From assembly GCA_950106755.1 (NCBI GenBank), contig OX467082.1, positions 13,640,001 to 13,704,000 on the forward strand: a stretch of DNA of 64,000 bases, written 5' to 3'. Source of the DNA: Climacium dendroides. Lineage: Eukaryota; Streptophyta; Bryopsida; Hypnales; Climaciaceae. This document shows, in pieces, positions 12,701 to 23,440 of the stretch. Numbering within the stretch: the first letter of the stretch is position 1; every line of letters starts with the position of its first letter. Below the pieces are notes generated by a model. It had not been told where the DNA came from. It made no database searches and was given only the letters and a program-made list of their open reading frames with translations. The position numbers and the translations under genes were made by a program.

Positions 12701-14018
12701 TAAACTTTCACGTAGAATAGTCAGAGATGATACTGTTCTCTCGTATGCACTAGTAGTGTCTAGGAACCCTCCTTTCCTATGCAAAGCTCTATTTCCCGAT
12801 TAACATTAGCAAACTGCCTTCTCAGATTGGGACACCTGCTGAGGAAGATCTATTGAGTTGGGCTCATCATAGTGACTCTTCCACCGTCCCTGATGCAATA
12901 CTGCAGGCTGCTTCCAAAGACCAGGTACGGACTTAAATTGGAAGAGGATTCACAGCGGATTACAGTGAACTCATTGAATTCTAAATTTCCTTTTTATTTA
13001 CTTGCAACTCTTTCGTATACTCTTGGCACAAAAATGGAGGGTCAAGTGAATATTTCTTGAACTTTCTCTTTGTTTCCAATTCTCGATGCATTGCATTTCA
13101 ACCAATTTGTTGAAAATGCTAACTGGAGGACTCCCCATTATTGAGATGGGGAAGAGGGTAGCACACGACCATGGCCCCCCTTTATGTAGCTTTTTCATGT
13201 CTAGTCTATTGGATCTTGTCATTAACATTGGAGCTCGTTAATCTTAAGTGCCCAAGTGGCCAAAAGCAGCCACTACCAATCCAAAGAGTTTAAATTGAAT
13301 CATAGGAAGGTAACAAATTATACCAGTAGAAAGAAGAACCCATGCCCTGCATTTTTGAACAGCAGAAGTAGGTTCTGAAAGGTAGCTTCCAAAGTGGACT
13401 GTCTATTTTCAGGCACGAAGGCTCTAAGGGTTGAACTCTGTAATTCGATTGTGCTGTGCATCTTGTGTCGTCATAAACATCGGGCCTCTTTTATTAATCC
13501 TGTAATTTGTCGGTGCTATGTATCAGGTTTCGTTCACTTTCACATGCCAGATTGATGGCAAACTAACGCCCATCACGTCCTTTCCACGCTCAGCATCACT
13601 CTACAGCACCCCATCTCTCACTGCACGGGCCTTCGCACCTCGCGTGACCAGAGAGCTGCGTGCCCCCAAGGCCGCACTAGCAAGCCTGACCTCCTGCACG
13701 AACACCAACACCACCAACAGCGGATTCGTCAAGCCCAACTCGAATGGCAGCAATGGGATGGTGACGCCTCCACCAGCCTCCACCACCTTACGTGGGTTCC
13801 CGCCTGGTGCCCGGAAGTCACCTGCCACCGTATTGCCTCGGACTCCCACCCCCGGTCCTCCCAAGAAGCGGCCCAAGATCACGATTGTCCACAAAGCCAG
13901 CCGTCAAATGGCCTCTTCGAAACGGAACTCGTCAGATGAGAGTAGTGCCTCAGATGAGAGTAGTGCCTCCGAAGGGGTGTCCGAGGATGACGAGGATGAC
14001 GATGATGACTTTGCCTGA
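6761..14018 (+). CDS. RAD54: RAD54 DNA repair and recombination helicase-like ATPase (SNF2 family), 21 exons
   Basis: SNF2-family dsDNA translocase that helps RAD51 in homologous recombination in the nucleus. Exons: 6761-6927, 7063-7449, 7800-7907, 8136-8379, 8698-8823, 9127-9183, 9284-9370, 9677-9772, 9878-9928, 10126-10200, 10378-10464, 10676-10767, 10854-10974, 11275-11394, 11531-11644, 11759-11842, 11965-12042, 12374-12432, 12528-12690, 12826-12924, 13527-14018. All use GT-AG and keep frame, giving 968 aa, slightly longer than known plant RAD54 (about 910). Visible motifs: a Glu-rich N-terminus (about 17-34), Walker A DDMGLGKT (218-225), DEAH (330-333), SGTP (358-361), and in the second RecA lobe [11 protein letters not shown] and [10 protein letters not shown] (634-656). 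The C-terminal exon is Pro/Ser-rich and ends in an acidic Asp/Glu tail. The start is the first ATG and lies in good context. ORFs in other frames over this span are shadows. Confidence 0.96.
12114..12143. repeat. Perfect 12-bp inverted repeat in RAD54 intron 17
   Basis: AGCTACAGAGCC and its exact complement are separated by six bases, within the intron that follows exon 17. It would fold as a stable small hairpin. No RNA family is recognised. Confidence 0.6.
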
Positions 14019-14673
14019 TTGACTGATTCGTTAGTTTTCTGTACAGTACAGGTGCGGCCATTATCATAGTTTCTTTCTTTAACTCTTTAACGCCCAAATT
14101 CTTTTTTCAAAATTTGCACAATTTTTGCTTATATCTTTGTACAGTAATATTATTCGCCTTAATTTTATCAAATTGGTTGTAGGTGAAGGTTTGTTTTGTA
14201 AGGATTCGAGTATTACTTTGGATGAGTGAGAAATTATTTGGACAAAACATTACTCAGAGGCGCTCTGTTCTGCATCCAGAATATGGGCTTTGGAGTCCTT
14301 AGGGGCTAAATTTTAGAGTTGTTACCGATTTCATTGTAACAATTTCTCGTAAGAGCCTCTGGAAACTGTACTCCGAAGGGTTCGTTTCAGTGATCAATTG
14401 GTCAGTTGTGGGCACAGGGAGTAAGCTACGTAACTCTAGCTTTTGAAACCTGTTCCCTCATTTTTTTTCCTGCTAAAGTTGCATTAGATTTTAGCGGACT
14501 TGCTTGCTATATCCTATTTTCTTTTGCCCTCATCTTGAAGGGGAATCTTGAATATTTCAATTCCAATCGTATCAGGATGATTGATGTATTTATAATCGGT
14601 TTTTTCACAATTAAATTCATGATCAAACTTATTGAATTTATAATTAAATTTGGTACTTGGATGGTGTTCTTCA
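14019..14673. other. RAD54 3' UTR and downstream spacer
   Basis: T-rich sequence follows the stop codon. No classic AATAAA is evident close to the stop, and no other gene is seen before the TIR element that starts at 14674. Confidence 0.4.
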
Positions 14674-15357
14674 AGCCTCGAGTTTGAGGGAGGGCTCCCT
14701 CCATCCGAGCAATGGAGGGATCCATGGTGGAGATGGAAGGGCGGGCTCCCCTGGCTGATGTCCAGGGGCATTCCAGTTTCCGCTTGGCTGTCCACCCACC
14801 TCATTGCATGGGGAAAACACTAAAAAAAAATTCTTTGTATTTGGGTCCAAGTTGTAATGTCCATTGTTTCATATTTTTTTTTTATAAAACTAAAAGATCT
14901 TAGCTAGAAATAGAGGTTACCCCTTCATATTTACCCTAAACAACGCTACATGCCTTGTTACTGTAGCTACACACCTAATAGTGCTTCATCCAAGCCCAAA
15001 CCCTACTCGCTTCACTACATAGGGTTTGGGTGCTATAATATAATTATAAAATTTCATTTTCAAGGAGAATCTTAAAGTAGGTGGATTGAATTTTTTTATT
15101 TGTCAGATATGACAAAATTTGCAAATTTTGAATTCATATTTGCAATTAGAAGCCCCAAATTAGCTAGGAGGTATGAAGAAATACAAAATTTAAGCGGCAC
15201 AAAATAGGGGACAATTTTTACATTTATCCTTTGACGGGGCAATAGGGGGGCAATCCTCCCTGGCCCAAAAATTCCGCTTGGGCATCGCCCTTCCATCTCC
15301 ACCATTGATCCATCTGGAGGGCTCAGATGGAGGGAGCCCTTCCTCAAACTCAAGGCT
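14674..15357. mobile_element. TIR element with termini of about 75 bp
   Basis: The left end (AGCCTCGAGTTTGAGGGAGG) and right end (complement of AGCCTTGAGTTTGAGGAAGG) form a long inverted repeat. Shared inner blocks include GGTGGAGATGGAAGGGCG. The interior contains CAAATTAGCTAGG blocks also present in the fold-back element at 44450-44955, so the two belong to one repeat group. No clear target duplication or coding sequence is seen. Confidence 0.7.
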
Positions 15358-15788
15358 ACCTAGCTGTTAGGTTCACCTCCGTTAAGTTGGAGTCTTTGGG
15401 GTGCTACTAGAAAGAGAATTGTGTGTGTTCACACTTCCAAGCTAGCAAGGGAAAAGAATGGTGGTCAAGTCAATAATTGAGGACTTTGTTCACGTAGTTA
15501 GGTGAATTCCAGGATATGTTACATAGCACTCACATCAACAAGATATATAAATTCTAGATTGTGACTAGCATTGTTAGTTAATTGGACTCAAAATGAGCAA
15601 TTAACTTAGAATAGTTACTATCAATTAGAAGGTATTGCTAGCAAAAATTCATGGGCCACTTACAACTTCAAGTTTGAAAGATGAAAACAAGTTCTTAATA
15701 TATAAGAGGGGTGGTAGGAAGTAAAACAATCTATGTAGGATATGTAAATGAAAATTAGTAAGAGCTCAATCACTCATAGTTAAGTCAA
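15358..15788. other. Gene-free AT-rich spacer
   Basis: No gene, RNA or bounded repeat is recognised between the TIR element and the hairpin at 15789. Confidence 0.4.
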
Positions 15789-16172
15789 ATGCGAGAATTG
15801 TGTTTGAAGTAGAATTTTAGATCTCATTTATGCATAGAAGAATGATTTTTTTCAAAAAAATTTGAACTACAAATAGTTGGAAAATCAAGTTAACATTCAT
15901 CTCTAAAATTTCATTTGATATCTAAAGCCTCCAATCAAAAGTTATGAACAAATTTCAAAGAGGGGTTGGAAGGGACATTTTCTTTGACATTTTTAAACAC
16001 CCCTTTCTAAAATTTGTTCATAACTTTTGATTAAAGGTTCAAAATTACAAACGGATTTTTGAAAATTTTAATTTAACTTGATTTTTTAATTTCTCTTGTT
16101 TCAATTTTTTTTTAAAAGGTATTCTTCTATGCCTAAATGAGGTCTAAAACTTTACTCTAAATGCAATTCCAA
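15789..16172. repeat. Fold-back element, arms about 180 bp
   Basis: The left arm (about 15789-15968) pairs imperfectly with the right arm (about 15995-16172). Matching blocks include GCATAGAAGAAT with ATTCTTCTATGC, and CAAAAGTTATGAACAAATTT with its complement. The weaker outer similarity may extend to about 15740 and 16225. It is non-coding. The inner motif (AAAGTTATGA) resembles parts of the larger hairpin at 37977-38647. Confidence 0.7.
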
Positions 16173-16876
16173 CTTTTTTGACAATGAGCGCTCAAACTCT
16201 CATTTTCAAACTATCCCATACCTTTTGAAAGTTTATGATGAACAATAGATTTGATTATAAAAATGACATCTCCACCCAATATTCACACAATTGTCAATGA
16301 AGTGATCACTTGATATTGCCATCAAACTTATTTGTTTGTGCCAAAAGGTCAAGTGCCATTGGAATTGATGCTTACAATCTTCTCCATGATGTAGATGAAT
16401 TTTTTGGATGAGGATTGCAGAGAGGAAATGCAATGGTAGTCGTTGTGCACACTACAGAAGATTATGCCCCAAGTCTGAACAATTGATAACTTCAAAATAA
16501 CCCACCAATGCTAAACCAATGCCAAATGTTTTTATACAACCTATACCTTCCAATCTTTGTCAGAGGTACTATGTTTGAGTGAGCGTTGTTACCAAAACGC
16601 CAGGTGAGAACGTACCTTTAGAGGACTTTCACATGAGTGTTTAAATAGGACAAACCTCGCGCTTGAATCCTTAACTAAAGAAACAAGGTGATCCTGACTG
16701 AAGTTTCTGTTTTCTGTATAGCAAACCAATTTTCAATTGATAAACCAGTTGACAGAAATAGGCAAACTACACATAATCATAGAGACGTGTCTGATCTCCA
16801 AGATGTGTAATCAAACTATTATGCATCGGAACTTCACATGGAATTACACATGGAACTTCACAAACTACACATAGGA
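16173..16876. other. Gene-free stretch
   Basis: No gene is recognised. A short local repetition of CACATGGAA and CTTCACA occurs at about 16830-16865, immediately before MITE copy 2. Confidence 0.4.
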
Positions 16877-17244
16877 AGGTAGAACTACCCATTACCATAC
16901 AGATTTGCTATCTAGGTACTTTGGAGAAGCTATTTATGAGCTCTCATATTTTTCAGAGATTGAATTGTCTGAGAGAAGTCAATTGCAAAAAAAATAAAGA
17001 CATTCTGACAAGAATTGATTTTTTTGTGATTTTTCAAAGCTGAAATGTAAAACTGTGAGTAGACCCTTGGTAAAGCATGACCAGACCATTGTTGAAGCGT
17101 GGGCTAATGTGTCCGCTCCCCAGTGCATTGCCATTATGATCATGGATGAGTAAGATTGTAGTAATAAGATGGGCCAGTGACAGAAATGGGAGGAACTTGT
17201 AGGTGGGGGAATTGGGTAAATGGTGGTAATGGGTAGTTCTACCT
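16877..17244. mobile_element. MITE, AGGTAG family, copy 2
   Basis: This 368-bp copy is nearly identical by eye to the element at 1332-1697, in the same orientation, with the same perfect inverted termini. The flanks are GA at the left and TA at the right, so one side of the expected TA duplication has changed. The close match between copies implies recent movement compared with the surrounding decayed repeats. Confidence 0.85.
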
Positions 17245-17760
17245 TAATATCCATTCTGCATCCCAAAAACCTCTCTCAAATCAGAATTCCATCTAGGCGC
17301 CTTCCAACACCAGCGCACTTAAGACATGCCCAAACGTACAGTTGGGTACAGTTCATTTACAAACTGACTATTGGAGCCATTCAAATTTTCTTTTACAATG
17401 TAGAGTATAATTGATAGATTTTAGAAGGGATAATTATCATCACATCCTTACGCAATTTGCACTCAAGCTTATGAAATTTTGACTTAAAAAAATCAAATCT
17501 CCATTTTTGGTGAATTTTTAAAGTTAATTTTCATGGTTTTACAAGATATTTTATTGCAAGCAACTAGTGGTGAATTCTTAAAGTTTGATTGTGGATGTAT
17601 ATATGTAGGGAGCATCTATACGCACATCTTACCCTAGACAAGTTTCTCCAAAAAAAATTTACAATTCCTTCTATAGAGTTTTAAGTGTTAGGATGACAAT
17701 GTCCAAATATTGTAAGAAAAGATATTTCTTTATTATAGTTAGATTTTTCTATTTGCTACA
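17245..17760. other. Gene-free AT-rich spacer
   Basis: No gene or bounded element is recognised. Confidence 0.35.
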
Positions 17761-17799
17761 AAACAAGAGGTAACAAACACCGGAAAGATCGCGGCCTCA

Positions 17800-18135
17800 A
17801 TGCAGTATTGAACTGCAACCTTGTGCATCTCCCGAGATACTCAATCGTCCAAGCACTCTCACTTCCTAAAGGATTATTTACGCTCATCAGAAAAGGTTTG
17901 AAAATCGTATAACGGCGAAATCCAGAGTCGAAACGTACATCAATAAGCGACTGTGCAAACACTACACAATAGAAAGTAGCAAACAATCGAACAAGCAGTG
18001 TTCTCCTGCAACAGGAAACCATTGTGCTTCCCTCTCCCGAGGTACTCAATCTCCCAAGCACCTGACGGATTATGCTCAATGAGAAAAGGTTTGCAAATTA
18101 TAAAGGCGAAGTACAATTGTCGAAAGTCGGAGCAC
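17800..18135. repeat. Imperfect direct duplication, period about 208 bp
   Basis: The block around 17831 (GAGATACTCAATCGTCCAAG) recurs around 18039 (GAGGTACTCAATCTCCCAAG). It is followed in both copies by similar sequence including AGAAAAGGTTTG. It is less AT-rich than its surroundings. On the minus strand both units translate to a similar short peptide (KPFL...IEYLGR), but stops and frame changes prevent a gene call. It lies downstream of the AMSH 3' end and could be a decayed gene fragment or an unknown element. Confidence 0.5.
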
Positions 18136-18195
18136 AAGACCAAGATTGTATCAGAGCACCGACGCGGCTACTTCAACGCTTCTTCTAGAAATTGA

Positions 18196-18954
18196 AACTA
18201 TGTTGACAAAAGGTGCATTCCAACAATGATCATTCATCTACTAAAATACTGAATCAATGTTAATGAAAAGATAACTTGAAGTTTTTTTTGACACAATGCA
18301 CATTGCAACAATAATGCATCAACAGTAACTTAATGAATATTCATGGATAACAGTTACTTTTTCAATATTTATGTAATACCATTTTAATTTAGTATGAAAC
18401 AACTACTTAATTCAAAATCACCAAAGTATTTATTGTTGCAATATCATATTGAATAGGATAACTAAACAACACTAGAACAACTCTAATTCAGTTGAACAAT
18501 TTTCTTATCATGAAAACAATGTCAAAACAACGAGGGGGGTAATTTGTGATGGTGGATTCCCCAGAGCTCAATGTCCTCTTGCAGAAAGAGTGAGACAACC
18601 CCAACACTCAAGTGAGACTGTTAGAACCTCGATCACCACTAAATCTTGAATAAATGATAATTACAGGTTCATAAACTGACCCTTTCTTACGGGGCAGAAA
18701 TGACAATCTATAATAGCTGATACACCGGTTGAATGTGACCCTCTAGAAGAAAGTTCATTTGAACTGAAAAGACTTCTTGAAGACGCACTAAATGAAGACA
18801 CGAAATTAACCCACAAGAAACAGATAACCTCTACCTCGATAGAAAAGAAAATATTGCAACAGAGCAGCTACATAGAATCACTAATACCTGGAGTAAAGCA
18901 TTTGCCAAGTTGCAGATTACTGTATAAATTGGCTTGTGTACAACAGATCTATGA
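18196..18954. other. AMSH 3' flank
   Basis: The part next to 18955 probably holds the AMSH 3' UTR on the minus strand. No second gene is seen. Confidence 0.4.
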
Positions 18955-21900
18955 CTATGCCCGTAGATCTATGACATCAAACTGTAGTTTGGGGTTCATA
19001 TAAACATGATTACAGTGCTCGTATATTGGACCTCCACCAGGGGGATCTTCATGAGGATGAAAACCACGCCTTTGACATTGTTGAATAGTTTTCACACCCC
19101 CAGGTTCAGACAGGCGGAAAATACCAAAAGTTCTGCACAAACAGATAAAAAATTATCAACATATCCATTGTACATGTAAGCACCGTATAACTTTCATCAG
19201 TCACATGAAACTTAACATATATCCGTCAATCTGTGTAATTACTTGTGCCACCACGCCCGACTGTTTAAAAATATATGCATATGAACTCCAGCACCAGCAT
19301 TGACAAGATATCCAACATCTTTATCAGACTTTTCAAGACACTAAACACTCTCCTCAGCAAAACTGCATCAACATCCAGAAACTTCGCATCGACGGTGACA
19401 GAAAAACAGGTCATTATGACATACCGTGAGCTGTCAGTTGGCGCCATCACAATAGCAATAGCCTCTGGCAACATAATCTGCGGGACACAACAAAACAGGT
19501 AAGTAAAACTCACAAGTGAAATTTCAAACAGAACTTTAAAGATACACTCTGTTAACGGTCTGTCTGAACTAGATCGTTTTCTGCCACATTTAGACCCTAA
19601 ACTTCAAATTTCAAACAGAACTCTAAAGATACACTCTGTTAACGGTCTGTCTAAACTTCAAAATAACAAAATTTTATGGACTCAATGTTACAGATGACAA
19701 TAAGAGCATGCGTTTCGTAAACTCTGATAAGAAAACCGTCGTTCACATAGACTATGAATACTATATACTAACGAAAATGACGAAAATGATATTAAAAGGA
19801 ATAAAGTAACCGATTGAAGGCCTCGTTGATGATCTCACTAACCTGATATGAGTAATGCGTATGGAGGTCGATGGAGGACATGAAACACGATTGCGATGGA
19901 TGTGTCTGCACAAGGAGCCGAGAAATACCATCAAAACCCCATCCTCATCTTATCATGCTAAATAATAGGCATATGGTGCCAAAAACATTGCTTAAATTTT
20001 CCATCTAGAAACATTCCAGCAAACTAGACAAGCGTTTCTTCTTACATGTATCCAACCAAGTTGAAAAAGACCTCGCTTGTCTTGAGAATCAAATATTTCC
20101 TCCTCGTTAACTGTCTGGCACTGTCACAAACCAATCCAAAAAAAGAAATAAAAATTAATTGAATATTCCACATAATTCATGGTAATGGTAATAATCAATG
20201 ATAATAAGACCTCACCAAACACTGCGCTCCCCAAGGAACAAATGAAACTGACAACGCGTAAATGAAGGCATATAAGGTATCTACATATCCATTATTCGAA
20301 TATCCATATTATTACGACACGACATCAGGAAAACAATATAGTAAGAACATATAATAATAAGAACACGTACAGAGTCAGATGTGGATTCCTGTTTTGGAAT
20401 GATCAGGGTACAAACATAAAAGATACCTTTCTTCTGCAAAACAAGGCAAGAAAGACGATCCAATTTAGAAAATTCAGCAGGATCTAGTCAAATAATACTA
20501 CATCCACAACAATTGAGCAGACTGAGTCTCTGTATCAGAAAAACAAAGCTCTATGTGGATGGTAAATGCACGGGATATTCTCACCAAAGACCCTGCAAGA
20601 ACGCCACATGTCTCAAGATTGCGAGTAGTATTGGATTTGGCCAACCGCATAAACTCGTCCATCATTTTGGTAGACTGGAGCAAAACCGTCACACAATAGG
20701 ATGAGCCTTCATGAGCAAGAGAACAGCCTCGACAGTCTTTACATGCTAAATCTGACTCTGGCGATTTAAGTCAATTGTGCACTCTGCTAAGGCGAGTAGA
20801 AAATCAACACCAAAGAAAGCAACAACGAAGACTGTTGTAGGTGCGTACAATATGCAAGTGCTTAGGCCCCTTGGAAAGATCACCGTCTAGAGCTTGTGCC
20901 TCCCCAGGACGAGGATCCGCCACCAGGTCAGGTGACAACTGGGTTTGAGAGTGGTCATGGGTGTCATGTAAAGCTTGCACTGTCTGCACAGGAGCGGCAA
21001 TAGGAGGTGGCGAAGGCTGTCTGATCAATTTCACTGGAGGCGCTACATCGAGAGTAAGAGATGATTCAGAGCTGGGCCCAAGCGCAGGCTCCGACAAAGA
21101 AACCAGAGAGGCAATAGATGAAGAAACATCCACACTTGTAGTTGCAACCGCACTAGTGGACGAGGCTGGAGCTGGAGCAGGAACATTCCAATTCTGGATA
21201 AAGCTTCACTCCAAATGGCAATTATGGAAAACATCAGAATGTCTACTATTTAGAAATGAAAACGAAATATAAACATCACCATTGAGTAGTTCAGTACTGA
21301 GTATTAACAATTAAATTGCTTGACCAAACACCTACAAGGATGGCAGCTACGGGACTACACATTCAAGTTTTAAGTACGACCACAAAACTGCATGACGATA
21401 ACTTCACAATTCAGAGCACAATACAAAAATCTATGTGACAAACCTTGGTAGTTCAATTGGTGTGGTATCGACATAGCTTGGATACTGCACCTGCACATTG
21501 AAAATGACAAGAAAATCGTGAGGCTCATTTCAATGCCAAGCCTCAGACAACGTGATTTACACCTGATGAAAATAAAGTCCCACATTAAAGCATTCATGCA
21601 ACCTCAAGACCGCTCGGATCTGTACATACCCTAAGGGGTGCTGGTTCTCGTCGCGGTCGCTGTGAATTTGGTCCAAGAATAGAGTGTCTGGAAAGTGTTT
21701 CCTCGGTAGGTCTCGGAATGTTAAAGGACCTAAATATACCAAATAAGCACAAAAATTTATTGACCAATGACAATGCAACTATAGAAGATACTATTGAACG
21801 GTATACCACATCAATGACTGCATACTCCGACAGCTTCACAGAAACGGGCACACGCATTCACTACACGGTTTCCATAAAATGAGCAATAACCAATGCAAAT

Positions 21901-23272
21901 CACCACGAGACAACACCACAACATCTAGAATCGCTACCAACTCCCAAGTCCAGCACATAAATCCGCATCATAAAGAAGGATATATGTACGTCGGTTAGCA
22001 GAAACCCACTAGAAATAGGAACGATTCCTTTCAAAACTCATGGCGAACTAGGTTCGATGCAGCCATGAATAAGAAGGTACTCACAAGCTTCTAAATAAAT
22101 CCTCCGGAAGAGCGTTAATATGAGGCGAACTTGGTGGATTGTATCCAGATCCTGAATCACCATAACCTGGAACTGATATTCGTGTTCCATAGCCATTAAA
22201 CTGCATGCACCACATGATCAAGTTGTCTCAAATCACATTCGAATACGCTATTCCTCAAAAGCACTAATTCGCTTAAAGGTTTGAAAGTCCAAATCAACCA
22301 ACACCTCGTGTGTCCCACACTCCAGCGCAATCGCAGACCAAATCCAAATACGAGGCTCCACATAACACGAAATGTATCCTGCATACCTTGTCCTGGTTAA
22401 CACCCCCTGAGAATGACTGACTCCTATTGGTAGGAGGCCATGCCACTCCAGTATCAAGTTGCAATAGGTTGTCGCCGGATGAAGGCAAGTTGTATGAAGA
22501 CGGCACGCTGTACGAAGAAGGCAAACTATATGAGGAAGGCGAGCTATATGAAGACGGTGCGCTGTACGAAGCAGGAGACGTAGCCTCGCGAAAAGCTCTG
22601 TTATACTGATCAACTTGCTTCTGAACTTCAGGCTTCAGTTTCTCCAGCTCTGTAATAACATCTAGCAATCTCTGCAGTTCCAGATAAAATAAATTAATAC
22701 AGAATTGCGGATAATTCACGTCCTCGTTCTTCTAATTATCAAACGTCTGCTACATTTCAGAACATCAAAAAGGATTGCAAGGCTTACTCTTCTGTAGTCT
22801 TTGTTTTCCCCTGCATATGGTCGGTATTCGCGATGTTCCGGTATGGTCTCAGACACCAAGCTGCAGAAAAAAACAAGGAATCGAAGGATTCAATAACTCT
22901 ACTTCTAGCTCCGCTCTAGCTGTGTGACAAATCCAGATACCGACACTTAAAAGTAATTAAAATTCAACAGACTAAAAATCTCTCCGAAATTTCGAAACCG
23001 AGGTAGTTCACCTGGAAAATCGAAGCAGCAAAATGTAGTAATCGATGTCATTTCCCTCGTCCCGATAAATTCGAGCCTACAAACCACCACCACAGCACAG
23101 TTTCAATCCACCAAACAAGAGGCGGAGCAAGACACGAAATGCCCTAAGCGATCCCCTCGCGCACCTGCTTAAGGAGATTGTCCGCGGTGCGGTAGTAGTA
23201 CTTCAACGACAACCGGCTGTCCACATCGAGCTTCTTCGTCTTGGCAGCGATGCTCAGCGTACCCCCCCTCAT
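18955..23272 (-). CDS. AMSH: AMSH-like ubiquitin isopeptidase (JAMM/MPN+ metalloprotease), 14 exons
   Basis: Zn-dependent deubiquitinase of the AMSH/STAMBP family, which cleaves K63-linked ubiquitin and works with ESCRT-III in endosomal sorting and autophagy. Exons (minus): 23272-23165, 23076-23012, 22860-22788, 22671-22387, 22200-22085, 21729-21630, 21490-21444, 21203-20849, 20674-20585, 20433-20371, 20120-20046, 19905-19843, 19477-19425, 19132-18955. They sum to 556 aa, versus about 507 in Arabidopsis AMSH1/3. An N-terminal USP8-dimer/MIT-like helical region covers about 1-110. Next come a Ser/Pro-rich linker with a tandem SSYSxP repeat (about 115-147) and an Ala/Pro-rich segment (265-383). 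The JAMM core has E404 (LETCGVLAG) and H459-T-H461...S469-x2-D472. The AMSH-specific second zinc site is C517, H523, H525 (CQRRGFHPHEDP). The acceptor of the eighth exon (GAAG|C) is weak but keeps frame. The start is the conserved first ATG. Confidence 0.94.
19521..19658. repeat. Tandem duplication (period about 87 bp) in an AMSH intron
   Basis: The block ATTTCAAACAGAACTTTAAA at 19521 recurs at 19608 with one change. It continues through a shared CTCTGTTAACGGTCTGTCT. It lies in the intron between 19843 and 19477. Confidence 0.75.
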
Positions 23273-23431
23273 TGTGATTGCGACCCCCTTCCGTGGTCAG
23301 AGAAGACGCAATTCACCACATCCTCCGACGGAAATCAACATGCCCGGCCCGCTGGGAACACGAATTTTAACGTGAAGAGCACTCGAAGGATCACGCCATC
23401 GCCATTGACGGGAGAGAAAAAACAGAGCAGC

Positions 23432-23440
23432 AAACCCTAG
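23432..23440 (-). promoter_or_regulatory. Telo-box upstream of AMSH
   Basis: AAACCCTAG on the plus strand (CTAGGGTTT on the coding strand) lies 160 bp before the AMSH start codon. Telo-boxes are common near the transcription starts of plant housekeeping genes. The role here is inferred. Confidence 0.5.
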
